Positions 30,681 through 41,200 of a DNA stretch of 64,000 nucleotides are shown piece after piece; the stretch's first letter is position 1, and each line of letters starts with the position of its first letter. The stretch spans positions 2,542,001 through 2,606,000 of the forward strand of contig JAUPSS010000002.1 of assembly GCA_040285825.1 (NCBI GenBank). Direction: 5' to 3'. The notes under the pieces are model-generated. The model was not told the origin of the DNA. It saw only the letters and a list, made by a program, of their open reading frames with translations, and made no database searches. Made by a program: the position numbers and the translations under genes. This DNA comes from Eukaryota sp. TZLM1-RC (lineage: Eukaryota > Metamonada: BaSk clade).

Positions 30681-31370
30681 ATGCATCAGCCTCAGTCTTC
30701 CTCAAACACCGGTGGTATGCGATTGTAATTGTAGTTTACCTCAGACCTTTCCAAGCTCGGTAGTGCCAAGCTCCTTGGTGGATTTGGTGCGATCTTCCTT
30801 CTTCTCAGTTTACTCTTAATGATCGTTCCAGTTGTTGGAGCCGTTTTCAAGTTCATTGCTTTGGTTTTGTTCTTTTTTGCTGCATTGTCTGCATCCGGTG
30901 CCTTCAATGATAGTGGATTGGTAGTTAAAATGGCCATTGTTGTTGCAACCGATATTATTATTGTCTTGCTCATCGTTGTATTTGCCGCCAGTCTTTTTGA
31001 TGCTATGAAATCGTTTGATATTGGCACTATCCAAGATAGCATGAAGGGAATCATGGGAACCATTGTCCTTTGGGTGATCCTCGCTATCGTCGATGCCATC
31101 CTTCTTACCATTTTCTTCAACCGTTTGGGATCTATGACTAATGTCAGTTCTCTCAAAACTGGTGGAACTCTCTACATCATTGGGTTCTGTCTCCGTATCA
31201 TCGTTGTTGGTTTCATTTTGGAATTGGTTGCTTATATTTTCCTCATTGTTGGATTCTTCAATATTTCCCCTGATAATGTCAAGCAGCCTCAGCAAGTTGT
31301 TATGGCTGTCCCTGGACAACAGGTTGTGTACCAAAACACTGCTCCTGCTATGCATGCAACTACTGTTTAG
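30681..31370 (+). CDS. Small membrane protein, DUF996-like, copy 2 (two exons)
   Basis: Exon 1 is 30681-30714 and exon 2 is 30745-31370, separated by a 30-nt intron (gtatgc...cctcag). The predicted protein is 219 residues, the same as the copy at 5655-6344: LGGFGAIFLLL-type first helix, four membrane segments, hydrophilic Gln-rich tail. The upstream homologous DNA is split by a LINE insertion ending about 50 bp before the ATG, so its original promoter is now about 1.2 kb away. Identical protein despite that suggests recent duplication, recent insertion, or gene conversion. Function unknown. Confidence 0.85.
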
Positions 31371-31548
31371 GTTTTTGGTTTTTGGTTTGTACTAATAAAA
31401 ATGATTTTCTGACTATTTTGACCAATTTCAATCAACAATTTTGAGTTTGGAAAAGCCGTTGTTTTAATAAGTCATTAAGTCTATTTTATTTGAATGTTAA
31501 AGAGGGTATCGGTATACTACAGTTTGTCTCCACTTCCACACAGAGTAC

Positions 31549-32361
31549 ATGTTCCCAAAACTAACACGTCCCAGGTCGAACAGTGATATTATTCTGAACA
31601 GGTTATATAAGGACAAACTGGATGTTTCTGTATCTCCTGAATCTGATGAACACTTTCTCGAACAGATATTTAGTGAGTTTCGTACACATAGTTTTCGAAA
31701 ACTTTTAGACTTGTATGCCAACAATCAATACTTTGTGACTTTCGAGCTTCTGGTTCAAAATAGTTCAAATCTAGAACAAATATTTGTAGAGTTTTTGAGA
31801 ATGGTCACACAGACGGCCAACTTTGAGAAATATTTGATCTTGCTTCCAGTGTTTATCAGGTTCTCAAAAAGGTTGCATCCACTGTTGAATTGTTCATTTA
31901 GTCATTTGGCAGACTGTTTATATTCAAACACAGATGAGTTATCGCTTCAAGATGTTAATGGTCTTGTTGATAGTCTTCCTTTTAGCTGCATTGACAACTT
32001 ACGCCTCTTTATGAGACTATTCTCTCTCAAAGTTGAATTCAATGATTCACCAGATGGAAATTTACGTTTCTGTCAATTAAGCTACAAAATTAGAAATGGT
32101 CAGTTGACGGTGAGGGATTACTCCAGTGGAACTTCCCGTGATAAGTTCTATCAACGTAGAGCTTTAGTGTTACTGGCTCGTTTCATCAAACTACATGGTA
32201 TTGTGATTGATTATGTAGAATTGCACTCAATTCACCCAATTTCTTCTATTCAAAAAATTGGTTTCAAAACTTTACTTACTACTATGGTTCGCTGTAGGGA
32301 TTCTATAGTTAAGTTTATATTATTAGATTCAACAGTGTTGGAAAAGGTCTGGACTGTTTGA
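31549..32361 (+). CDS. Helical protein of unknown function
   Basis: 270 residues from ATG 31549 (MFPKLTRPRSNSDIILNRLY). It is predominantly helical with alternating leucine and phenylalanine, no membrane segment and no signal peptide. Residues about 145-185 (LQDVNGLVDSLPFSCIDNLRLFMRLF) faintly recall the LP...NL..L helix of RhoGAP domains. The arginine finger region is not evident, so I do not call it one. A 21-nt GT...AG string at the end (32349-32369) could be an intron giving a slightly different C-terminus. The gene lies 180 bp after the membrane-protein gene on the same strand. Confidence 0.6.
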   Translation: MFPKLTRPRSNSDIILNRLYKDKLDVSVSPESDEHFLEQIFSEFRTHSFRKLLDLYANNQYFVTFELLVQNSSNLEQIFVEFLRMVTQTANFEKYLILLPVFIRFSKRLHPLLNCSFSHLADCLYSNTDELSLQDVNGLVDSLPFSCIDNLRLFMRLFSLKVEFNDSPDGNLRFCQLSYKIRNGQLTVRDYSSGTSRDKFYQRRALVLLARFIKLHGIVIDYVELHSIHPISSIQKIGFKTLLTTMVRCRDSIVKFILLDSTVLEKVWTV

Positions 32362-32723
32362 TTACAGAGTTGTAAATAGTTGCTTTAAAATTGAATTAAT
32401 GTCCTTTTATATATTATCTAATTATTGGATTTTTTATTTATTTTTAATCTTATCTTTAGCATTGCGATACTAATTCTACTCTAAATATTCTTGAGTTGGC
32501 TGAATACATTCTGGCTGGAAGAGAGAGTTCAGATGTGTTTAAGAGACAATAGTCTCGAACCAACGTTATGGAACTCACTGGTGAAAGCCGGAAAGATGTT
32601 GAAGGTGATGCTGTACCAATGAGTCCAATTCAACATCCTTTTGACAAACAAAAGCGAAGTTTTGAAGTCACTTCTATCAACTTCCCATACTTACCTTAAT
32701 TTACATCAGTGTGCTATAAGTCG
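32362..32723 (+). other. Spacer with a coding-like segment before topoisomerase VI B
   Basis: 32362-32470 is A/T-rich. From about 32460 a stretch reads HCDTNSTLNILELAEYILAG and stops. From ATG 32568 another reads MELTGESRKDVEGD...FPYLP and stops at 32697. These look more like exons than chance but I could not connect them in frame to the gene downstream. They may be upstream exons, or a small upstream ORF. Confidence 0.3.
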
Positions 32724-34713
32724 ATGCCTCCTCCAAGTCGTATCGAAGTCAAATCAGCAGCTGCTTTCTTCTCGTATCTTTTACTTCTTCGTCTCTCAAC
32801 ATAGGGAGAACAAAAACATTGCCGGTTTTGATAATGCTGGAAAGTCCTTGTACACTACTATCAGGGAGTTTGTGGAAAACTCTCTCGATGCTGCCGAAGC
32901 TGTACCTGCCCTTCCTGAAATCGACCTCACCATTGAAGAAATTCCCCTTACTGAGTTTAATGATCTCATTGGTGTCAGTAACACTCGCAGACGTAAGAAC
33001 GAAGACATTTACGTTGAACAAAGCGAAGACCCAGTGGAAGATTCCAAACCAAAACGAGGTAGGAAGAAAACACAATCCGCCTACTTCCGCATCACTTGTT
33101 CTGACAATGGTACTGGTCTTGATCATGATGACGTTCCCAATGCCTTTGGTAGAGTTCTTGCCGGCACCAAGTATGGTGTTCGCCAGACAAGAGGTAAGTT
33201 TGGTCTAGGAGCCAAAATGGCCCTCATCTGGTCTAAAATGAGCACAGGTCTACCCATCACTATTGAAACTGCTAAACAAGGTCGAGATATTACCCGCTGT
33301 GTTTTAGATATTGATATTAAGAAGAACCAGCCGAATGTCCAAGAGCACGTCCGTAAAAGCAATCTTACTGGGTGGAGAGGTACCAAGATTTCTGTAGTTA
33401 TTGAAGGTGCATGGGTTCAATATCGAGCAAGGGTAGTTAATTATATGAGACAACTTGCCATTATTACTCCTCATGCACAATTTTCGCTTCAGTACGTCCC
33501 TGGTTCTGCGGGTTCTTCTGCCTTTTCTGCCAAATTTAAACGCAGATCTGATGTTATTCCGCCTCCCCCTGGTATTGTTCAACATCACCCCCGTAGTGTC
33601 AATTTGGTTCTAGTGAAGCAGTTAATTCAAGATTCCAAAAATAAAACGCTTGGGAAGTTTTTGCAAAACGATTTCCAATGTGTCAATACCGTCCTTTCAG
33701 GTCAAATATGTGCAGAATTGGGACATCCAAAGACTACCAAACTTGGAGATCTTTCAGATGCGGATATTGCTTCACTAGTGAAGTTGTTTGGGGAAATCAA
33801 ATTTCCAGATCCTTTGGGTAATTGTCTTTCTCCCGCGGGAGAATATAATCTACGACTTGGTATTATGAAAGAACTTAATCCACAGTTTGTTGCTACCTAT
33901 CAACATGCAGTTTCTGTGTTTGAAGGTCATCCGTTCATCGTGGAGGCTGGAGTCTCCATTGGAGGACAAAATACTCCACAAGGAATCAATATTTACAGAT
34001 TTGCCAATAGAATTCCTTTACTGTTTGAACAAGGAAACGATGTTGTGACTTTAACTGCGAAAAGGGATATTAAGTGGGGTAATTATAAAATCAAACACAC
34101 GCAAGATAAAGTTGGAGTCTTTGTTTCTATCGTGTCTACTAGAATTCCTTTCAAAGGAACAGGAAAAGAATATATTGGTGATGATTGTTCAGAAATTAAG
34201 GAAGCGGTCAAACATGCAATAACCCAATGCTGTTCTCAATTGAAAGTTAAACTAGTCGCTCAACAGACGCTAAAGGCGAGGGGTGAACGAAAGAAGAACC
34301 TTGTCAAGTTTGTACCCGATGTGTCTAGGGCTATTCATGATGTTTTGTCTGATATTCAGGATTCATCAATGCTTAAAGAAAAAGATCTATTGTTATTGGA
34401 TAAGGTCAAAAAAGGGAGTGTGTCTGAACGTACACTTGCCAAACAGTTAGAACTTTACGTGGAAAAGACAGACGCTGAACAAGCTTTAGATTATGCTGCT
34501 GAACAAGGTCGTGTTGGAGCCAAATTAGTGGATTTTTTCTTGGTTTCAGTAGGTAAAAAAATGGAAGATTTCTCTCTTCTGGGGAATCCAAAGCTTGTAT
34601 TTGGTGTTTCTAATAACGTTATAACAGTTGGTGATAGAAAGCAGCGAAGTTCTGGAGGTAGTGAAACAAAGAAGACTCATGTGGATGATTCTGAATGGGA
34701 GTTTTCTGAATGA
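32724..34713 (+). CDS. DNA topoisomerase VI subunit B
   Basis: Exon 1 is 32724-32773 (MPPPSRIEVKSAAAFF) and exon 2 is 32805-34713, with a 31-nt intron (gtatct...acatag). The total is 652 residues. The GHKL ATPase site is complete: N box REFVENSLDA about 37-46, DNGTGL about 117-122, glycine-rich loop GKFGLGAK about 147-154. The transducer domain follows, with no break. Residues about 75-107 are a charged insertion (RRRKNED...PKRGRKK) absent from archaeal enzymes. The acidic C-terminal tail ends EWEFSE. Family knowledge: B binds ATP and gates the DNA while subunit A cleaves it. The A subunit (Spo11-like) is not in this window. The topoisomerase VI complex is known in archaea, plants and scattered protists. 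The start is chosen at the ATG that keeps the conserved SAAAFF lead-in; an upstream exon is possible. Confidence 0.92.
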
Positions 34714-34993
34714 TTGTAATAAAATAAGTTTAATTTGATCTTTGTTATTATGGTGATTTATTTCTCTTGAACATAGTTTATAGTATATAAACGAAACTAA
34801 ATATCAGATTTCAAAGTTTATAACCTAATGTCTAAATTAGACAAAATGATTTATCTGGAATAAAATAAATATATGATTTCTATAGAAATATCAAATTTAA
34901 GTAAAATATGGTTTCATAAGGAAATACAAGAGAAGAAAATTACCATCAAATAATGAAAGGAGAAATACATCATTCAAAGTTACAATAACCAAA
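34714..34993. other. Convergent intergenic spacer
   Basis: A/T-rich 3' untranslated DNA between the convergent topoisomerase VI B and APC2 genes. No other signal. Confidence 0.5.
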
Positions 34994-37039
34994 TCATTTT
35001 TTAATAAAATATTTTGAATTATTTTCCATAACATTGCCGTTTTCCGTCAATTTAGTTATAGCAAGTTCTACATCAGATTCATTTATATTCTTTCCTGGTA
35101 GATAAAGCTTCAACATTCCAATAATTCCACTCAAATCAAGTCCTTTTTTAGAAGTCTTCAACATTGTATTAATAAACTTTTTAAACAACTTGACCTCTGC
35201 AGACTCTACTACTACTTGCTGTTGTAATTTAATAGGGATAGCATTAGAAGCAGAATGATTAAACACAAACTCAGTATCAACACACACTCCACTAGTGAGA
35301 TCTACGGTCCTGATAATGTTCAAATTGATTAATTCAATGAAACCATTCAAAACAAATTCTTGAGGAACTTGATATAGTTTGGAAAAATCCAAAGGTTTGA
35401 GTTTTTGGGATCTCTTGAGTTCTTCTAATATGTACAAAGAAATCGGCGAAGTCTCAATAATTAGTGTTTTCTCTGAACAATTATCCTTTATTTTCAGTTT
35501 AACTCTCCCTTCCAGTGGGAAATACTTTATAACACGTTCATGGTGCTGTTGTTTATATAATGATTCAATACGGGAAATATTGATCTTTGTGAAGGGTTCA
35601 ATTTTGGAATCACTGCTTGAAATTACATTTGAAGGCCAACAGTGACGAGAAAGGATCAGTATTTTTGCTGTCTTATGATTTATCCAAAATTTGACAGAAT
35701 CTTCGACATCAACAATCATTTGGTCAACTAAATGTAGAATATCTAGTTCATTTCCAAAATACTTTTTTAGAATTTCCACTTTTTCAATTAAATCTGAAGT
35801 ATCCAAAGCACCACTAGATCTTGACCTCTTGAGTAACTCTTGTGAAACATAATGCTGAAATTTCAAAGCAACTGAGTGAACACCTCCAATAATGGAAACA
35901 AATGAATCAATTATATTTGATTTGATTGACGATGATGACGCAAAGGGGTCAAATATAGGAATTTCCACGACTTCAGCATCAATATTGACCTCTACGCCAG
36001 TTAATTCTTCCCCAAACAATTTTTCAAACACACTGTTAATAAAAGAGAAATCTGTTTCAGAAAAGGAACAAAACTCGTCATGTAGCTCAGAATAAGGGTC
36101 AAAAATAAGTTCTAGAACACAATCAAAAACGTCATCACGTGTGGTCAAAAACTTTTTCATTCCATCAAATACCAAATCAATATTGATTGATTCAGAGTTG
36201 CCAGTTACTAACCCTACTAAAATAGACAAAACCCTCAAAACATCTGCTGTGGGTGCTGCAAAGTGTAAAAGCCTTCTGTTCATGGTGACGTCTAGAATGT
36301 CTGTAAGTAAATGTTGAAAAAAAGAAATCATCACGTCAACGGGATCAAAATTAATGTTTTCAATCATTTTAATTACATTTTTGATCAAGATAAAAGGAAC
36401 AGAAGTTTCTAAAAAATTCTCTTTTAATGATGAAATAAATTTTTTGAATTGAGATAAATATCGAGATTTACTTATTGTTAAGGTAAACAGAAAGGCAACC
36501 AGTTTAAAATCATTAATGATTGATAAAGAATCTGGAAGACTAGTAATTAGTTCAAAAATTTTACTGGAAATAAACTCTAAAAATCGAAATAAAAACAAAG
36601 GAAACAAAATTGTTATAGTGTTACTGTTTTGGACAAAAGTAAGGGAATTTAAGAAATCATGGTCAAATTGAATATCAAAAACATCTAAACCTCCAAGGAA
36701 CTCATGAAATCGGATAAACCAAGCAGTACAGAAACATTTGAAAAACTCATCATTTTCAAGCCACTGACACTGTGTCGATGAAAGATCCTGGTTGTGATGG
36801 AAGAATGTGATTAAACACTTGTGTATAAAATGAAAGTCAGATCTGCCAGTTTCTAGATAAGATATAAGAAGGTTAGATCGATGGATAGAAGGAGGTAGTT
36901 GTAGTAGCAGATGAGTTACACTGAATGTAGGGTTATACGAAAAAATGGATCCGATAAAGTTGTTGGCTTCATCAAGTGATATGATGGGAGAATCGAGGTG
37001 TTGGGTATTGTTGAAGGAGAAGTCAAACCAGTGTGACAT
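34994..37039 (-). CDS. Anaphase-promoting complex subunit 2 (cullin)
   Basis: 681 residues, no intron. The N-terminal two-thirds is helical and divergent (cullin-repeat region). Residues about 375-480 carry the APC2/cullin signature: FVSIIGGVHSVALKFQHYV, SQELLKRSRSSGALDTSDLI, EILKKYFGNELDILHLVDQM then DVEDSVKF and SRHCWP. The beta-sheet/winged-helix part follows (YFPLEGRVKLKIKDNC, SPISLYILEEL). The extreme C-terminus (DLSGIIGMLKLYLPG...NGNVMENNSKYFI) is the winged-helix end typical of APC2. Known role: scaffold that pairs with the RING subunit APC11 to ubiquitinate mitotic regulators. It is shorter than animal APC2, and the N-terminal half is recognisable only by its helical pattern. Confidence 0.8.
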   Translation of the reverse strand: MSHWFDFSFNNTQHLDSPIISLDEANNFIGSIFSYNPTFSVTHLLLQLPPSIHRSNLLISYLETGRSDFHFIHKCLITFFHHNQDLSSTQCQWLENDEFFKCFCTAWFIRFHEFLGGLDVFDIQFDHDFLNSLTFVQNSNTITILFPLFLFRFLEFISSKIFELITSLPDSLSIINDFKLVAFLFTLTISKSRYLSQFKKFISSLKENFLETSVPFILIKNVIKMIENINFDPVDVMISFFQHLLTDILDVTMNRRLLHFAAPTADVLRVLSILVGLVTGNSESINIDLVFDGMKKFLTTRDDVFDCVLELIFDPYSELHDEFCSFSETDFSFINSVFEKLFGEELTGVEVNIDAEVVEIPIFDPFASSSSIKSNIIDSFVSIIGGVHSVALKFQHYVSQELLKRSRSSGALDTSDLIEKVEILKKYFGNELDILHLVDQMIVDVEDSVKFWINHKTAKILILSRHCWPSNVISSSDSKIEPFTKINISRIESLYKQQHHERVIKYFPLEGRVKLKIKDNCSEKTLIIETSPISLYILEELKRSQKLKPLDFSKLYQVPQEFVLNGFIELINLNIIRTVDLTSGVCVDTEFVFNHSASNAIPIKLQQQVVVESAEVKLFKKFINTMLKTSKKGLDLSGIIGMLKLYLPGKNINESDVELAITKLTENGNVMENNSKYFIKK

Positions 37040-37590
37040 TGTTTCTTTTAGAAAAAGCAGAAAAAAAACTTGAGAATTTCGGTTACATTCAACATCGCAA
37101 TGCGTTGACTCTGTTCATTGCTTCTTTAAGTGATTAGAGCGGGGATTGATTTGTCTTTGCCTTGTCTGGAAACCGTAGAACAGACAATCGTTGGGTGAGT
37201 CGTCTGAAGAAACCTCTGTTCTCATGTTTTTTGATGACGTTCTCAATAACGTTTGAAACAACCTCCATCACAACAAATGTGAAATCCTTCTTGATGATTG
37301 TACAATCACGATTGGCTTTGAACAAATGAATGTAAGTATTCTGAACGCCAATTGTCTACCATTGGTCTGCCTGAAGATTGCTGTGAAGCTTCATGGTAGT
37401 TGTCATTTTACCTACTGACTTTGAATTTACTTACTTTTGTTTTCAATAAAATCGTTGCTGTGGCTAACTTTTAACGTTCATATAATCAACAACAAACCAG
37501 AGCTTCATTGGTTATGTCTGGCCACAGATCCAATTGTATTACAAATTCGAACAATTATCCCCTGTCTAAAGGTGGTTGCTTTTGTGGACA
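37040..37590. other. Spacer upstream of APC2
   Basis: Presumed APC2 promoter region, then A/T-rich DNA. A minus-strand open stretch at 37134-37320 (RDCTIIKKDFTFVVMEVV...) lacks an upstream ATG; it may be a repeat fragment, not a gene. Confidence 0.35.
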
Positions 37591-37599
37591 ATGTAGTTC

Positions 37600-37935
37600 T
37601 AATAAGAAAGCTCAATTATGTCGATGTTCTCGAATTCAAAGCCAAAGAAAGACTTAGAAAATATAATGTTGATAGAAATACACAACCTGTGTTTACTGAT
37701 TTCTCATTATCTCTAAGCAGTAGACTACTAGTAGAAGCTGAAAGTTTTTTTTGAACATTTTCCAAAAAACGACTCAATCAAAAATATAAAGTGATTTGAT
37801 ATAATTGAATTGAGCTCTCGAATTCAATTCACCGGAATTGTTAGATTACCTCGGTTGTTTTGTCGAATAAGAAAAGCAATGGCGAGAAAACCAGCAGCTA
37901 AGGATCTTGCAGAGGATATTTAGGTTCGATAAATT
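37600..37935 (+). mobile_element. Decayed LINE 3' end
   Basis: Reads VDVLEFKAKERLRKYNVDRN, then out of frame FCRIRKAMARKPAAKDL before a TAG at 37921. Same subfamily as 25190-25516, heavily decayed. Confidence 0.65.
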
Positions 37936-38291
37936 TCATTAAATCTGATTTTATTAAATGTTGCAGTTCAGTAAAACTATATAGTTACATCAAACACAAT
38001 GTTTCTGAAGTTTTACTCATGGAAGGCTTTGTTAACATTATTGCTTTAATGTTAAATTTGATGTTATAGCATTGTGAACATGTCAACTAACACATTCCAC
38101 AATAATAGCTTGGTGAAAAAGAGAATTTCACCAACAAAATAGAAGAAGTAGTAACCAAAATAAGCTCTGAAAATTAAAAATTAATTATAAAGAGTAAAAA
38201 TTGAATTGAACACAAAATTGAACAAAATTGAAGAAAAGGATTCTGTCTGCCCTTATCACTACTATTGATGACTTAACCTTACTCAAATCTT

Positions 38292-41200
38292 ATGGATCAT
38301 TCACTAGCATCTTTACGTCAAACCAACGCAGATCTTCGGCGTGAAATCGACGAAATCGTTGATGAATCATCCCGTCAGGCAGCAGTTTATGAATCTACCA
38401 TCAACGAGCTACGCAAAGAACTCAATTCATCCAAAGGTGTTAAAAATCTAAAGACTTCTGATACTACTTCTTCACCTGCAGTGGAGTCATTGGAGCTGGC
38501 TCTATCTGAAATGAATACTGAGCTTTTACAGGCTTATTCCATAATTAGGCAAATGGAGTCGGAGTTGCAAACAAAGAGTGAAATTTCTAGCCAAATTGAC
38601 TCTCTTCAAGCTGCATTGCAAAATAAAACCCAAGTTGAAATTGAATTGAATCAACAAATTGCTGCTTTACAAGAAGAATTGACTGCCAAGAGTGAAATTT
38701 CTAGTCAAATTGACTCTATTCAAGCTGAATTGCAAAATAAAAGCCAAGTTGAAATTGAATTAAATCAACAAATTGCTGCTTTACAAGAAGAATTGACTGC
38801 CATGAGTGAAATTTCTAGTCAAATTGACTCTCTTCAAGCTGAATTGCAAAATAAAAGCCAAGTTGAAATTGAATTAAATCAACAAATTGCTGCTTTACAA
38901 GGAGAATTGACTGCCAAGAGTGAAATTTCTAGTCAAAATGACTCTCTTCAAGCTGAATTGCAAAATAAAAGCCAAGCTGAAATTGAATTAAATCAACAAA
39001 TTGTTGTTTTACAAGAAGAATTGACTGTCAAGAGTGAAATTTCTAGTCAAATTGACTCTCTTCAAGCTGAATTGCAAAATAAAAGCCAAGCTGAAATTGA
39101 ATTGAATCAACAAATTGCTGCTTTACAAGAAGAATTGACTGCCAAGAGTGAAATTTCTAGCCAAATTGACTCTCTTCAAGCTGAATTGCAAAATAAAACC
39201 CAAGCTGAAATTGAATTAAATCAACAAATTGCTGCTTTACAAGAAGAATTGACTGCCATGAGTGAAATTTCTAGTCAAATTGACTCTCTTCAAGCTGAAT
39301 TGCAAAATAAAAGCCAAGTTGAAATTGAATTAAATCAACAAATTGCTGCTTTACAAGGAGAATTGACTGCCAAGAGTGAAATTTCTAGTCAAAATGACTC
39401 TCTTCAAGCTGAATTGCAAAATAAAAGCCAAGCTGAAATTGAATTAAATCAACAAATTGCTGCTTTACAAGAAGAATTGACTGCCAAGAGTGAAATTTCT
39501 AGTCAAATTGACTCTCTTCAAGCTGAATTGCAAAATAAAAGCCAAGCTGAAATTGAATTGAATCAACAAATTGCTGCTTTACAAGAAGAATTGACTGCCA
39601 AGAGTGAAATTTCTAGTCAAATTGACTCTCTTCAAGCTGAATTGCAAAATAAAAGCCAAGCTGAAATTGAATTGAATCAACAGATTGCTACTTTACAAGA
39701 AGAATTGACTGCCAAGAGTGAAATTTCTAGTCAAATTGGATCTCTTCAAGCTGAATTGCAAAATAAAACCCAAGTTGAAATTGAATTAAACCAACAAATT
39801 GCTGCTTTACAAGAAGAATTGACTGCCAAGAGTGAAATTTCTAGTCAAATTGACTCTCTTCAAGCTCAATTGCAAAATAAAAGCCAAGCTGAAATTGAAT
39901 TAAATCAACAAATTGTTGCTTTACAAGAAGAATTGACTGCCAAGAGTGAAATTTCTAGTCAAATTGACTCTCTTCAAGCTCAATTGCAAAATAAAAGCCA
40001 AGCTGAAATTGAATTAAATCAACAAATTGCTGCTTTACAAGAAGAATTGACTGCCAAGAGTGCAATTTCTAGTCAAATTGACTCTCTTCAAGCTGAATTG
40101 CAAAATAAAAGCCAAGCTGAAATTGAATTGAATCAACAAATTGCTACTTTACAAGAAGAATTGACTGCCAAGAGTGAAATTTCTAGTCAAATTGACTCTC
40201 TTCAAGCTGAATTGCAAAATAAAAGCCACGCTGAAATTGAATTAAACCAACAAATTGCTGCTTTACAAGAAGAATTGACTGCCAAGAGTGAAATTTCTAG
40301 TCAAATTGACTCTCTTCAAGCTGAATTGCAAAATAAAACCCAAGTTGAAATTGAATTGAATCAACAAATTGTTACTTTACAAGAAGAATTGACTGCCAAG
40401 AGTGAAATTTCTAGTCAAATTGACTCTCTTCAAGCTGAATTGCAAAATAAAACCCACGTTGAAATTGAATTGAATCAACAAATTGCTACTTTACAAGATG
40501 AATTGACTGCCAAGAGTGAAATTTCTAGTCAAATTGACTCTCTTCAAGCTGAATTGCAAAATAAAACCCACGTTGAAATTGAATTGAATCAACAAATTGC
40601 TGCTTTACAAGAAGAAGTGACTGCCAAGAGTGAAATTTCTAGTCAAATTGACTCTCTTCAAGCTGAATTGCAAAATAAAACCCAAGCTGAAATTGAATTA
40701 AATCAACAAATTGTTGCTTTACAAGAAGAATTGACTGCCAAGAGTGAAATTTCTAGTCAAATTGACTCTCTTCAAGCTGAATTGCAAAATAAGAGCCAAG
40801 CTGAAATTGAATTGAATCAACAAATTGCTGCTTTACAAGAAGAATTGACTGCCAAGAGTGAAATTTCTAGTCAAATTGACTCTCTTCAAGCTGAATTGCA
40901 AAATAAAACCCAAGCTGAAATTGAATTGAATCAACAAATTGCTGCTTTACAAGAAGAATTGACTGCTAAGAGTGAAATGTCTAGTCAAATTGACTCTCTT
41001 CAAGCTGAATTGCAAAATAAGAGCCAAGCTGAAATTGAATTGAATCAACAAATTGCTGCTTTACAAGAAGAATTGACTGCCAAGAGTGAAATTTCTAGTC
41101 AAATTGACTCTCTTCAAGCTGAATTGCAAAATAAAACCCAAGCTGAAATTGAATTGAATCAACAAATTGCTGCTTTACAAGAAGAATTGACTGCTAAGAG

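Larger units (their letters stand above)
29381..31412 (+). repeat. Inverted segmental duplication, copy 2
   Basis: Matches 5609-6614 in inverse orientation. It is lengthened by the LINE insertion at 29590-30619 between the presumed promoter (gggtataaag, about 29488) and the coding start (30681). Confidence 0.9.

Noticed and set aside
30816-31355. Long antisense frames opposite both membrane-protein copies
   Set aside because: Polar, low-complexity translations that only mirror the membrane helices on the other strand.
31549-32361. RhoGAP domain
   Set aside because: Only one weak helix-like similarity and no identifiable arginine finger.
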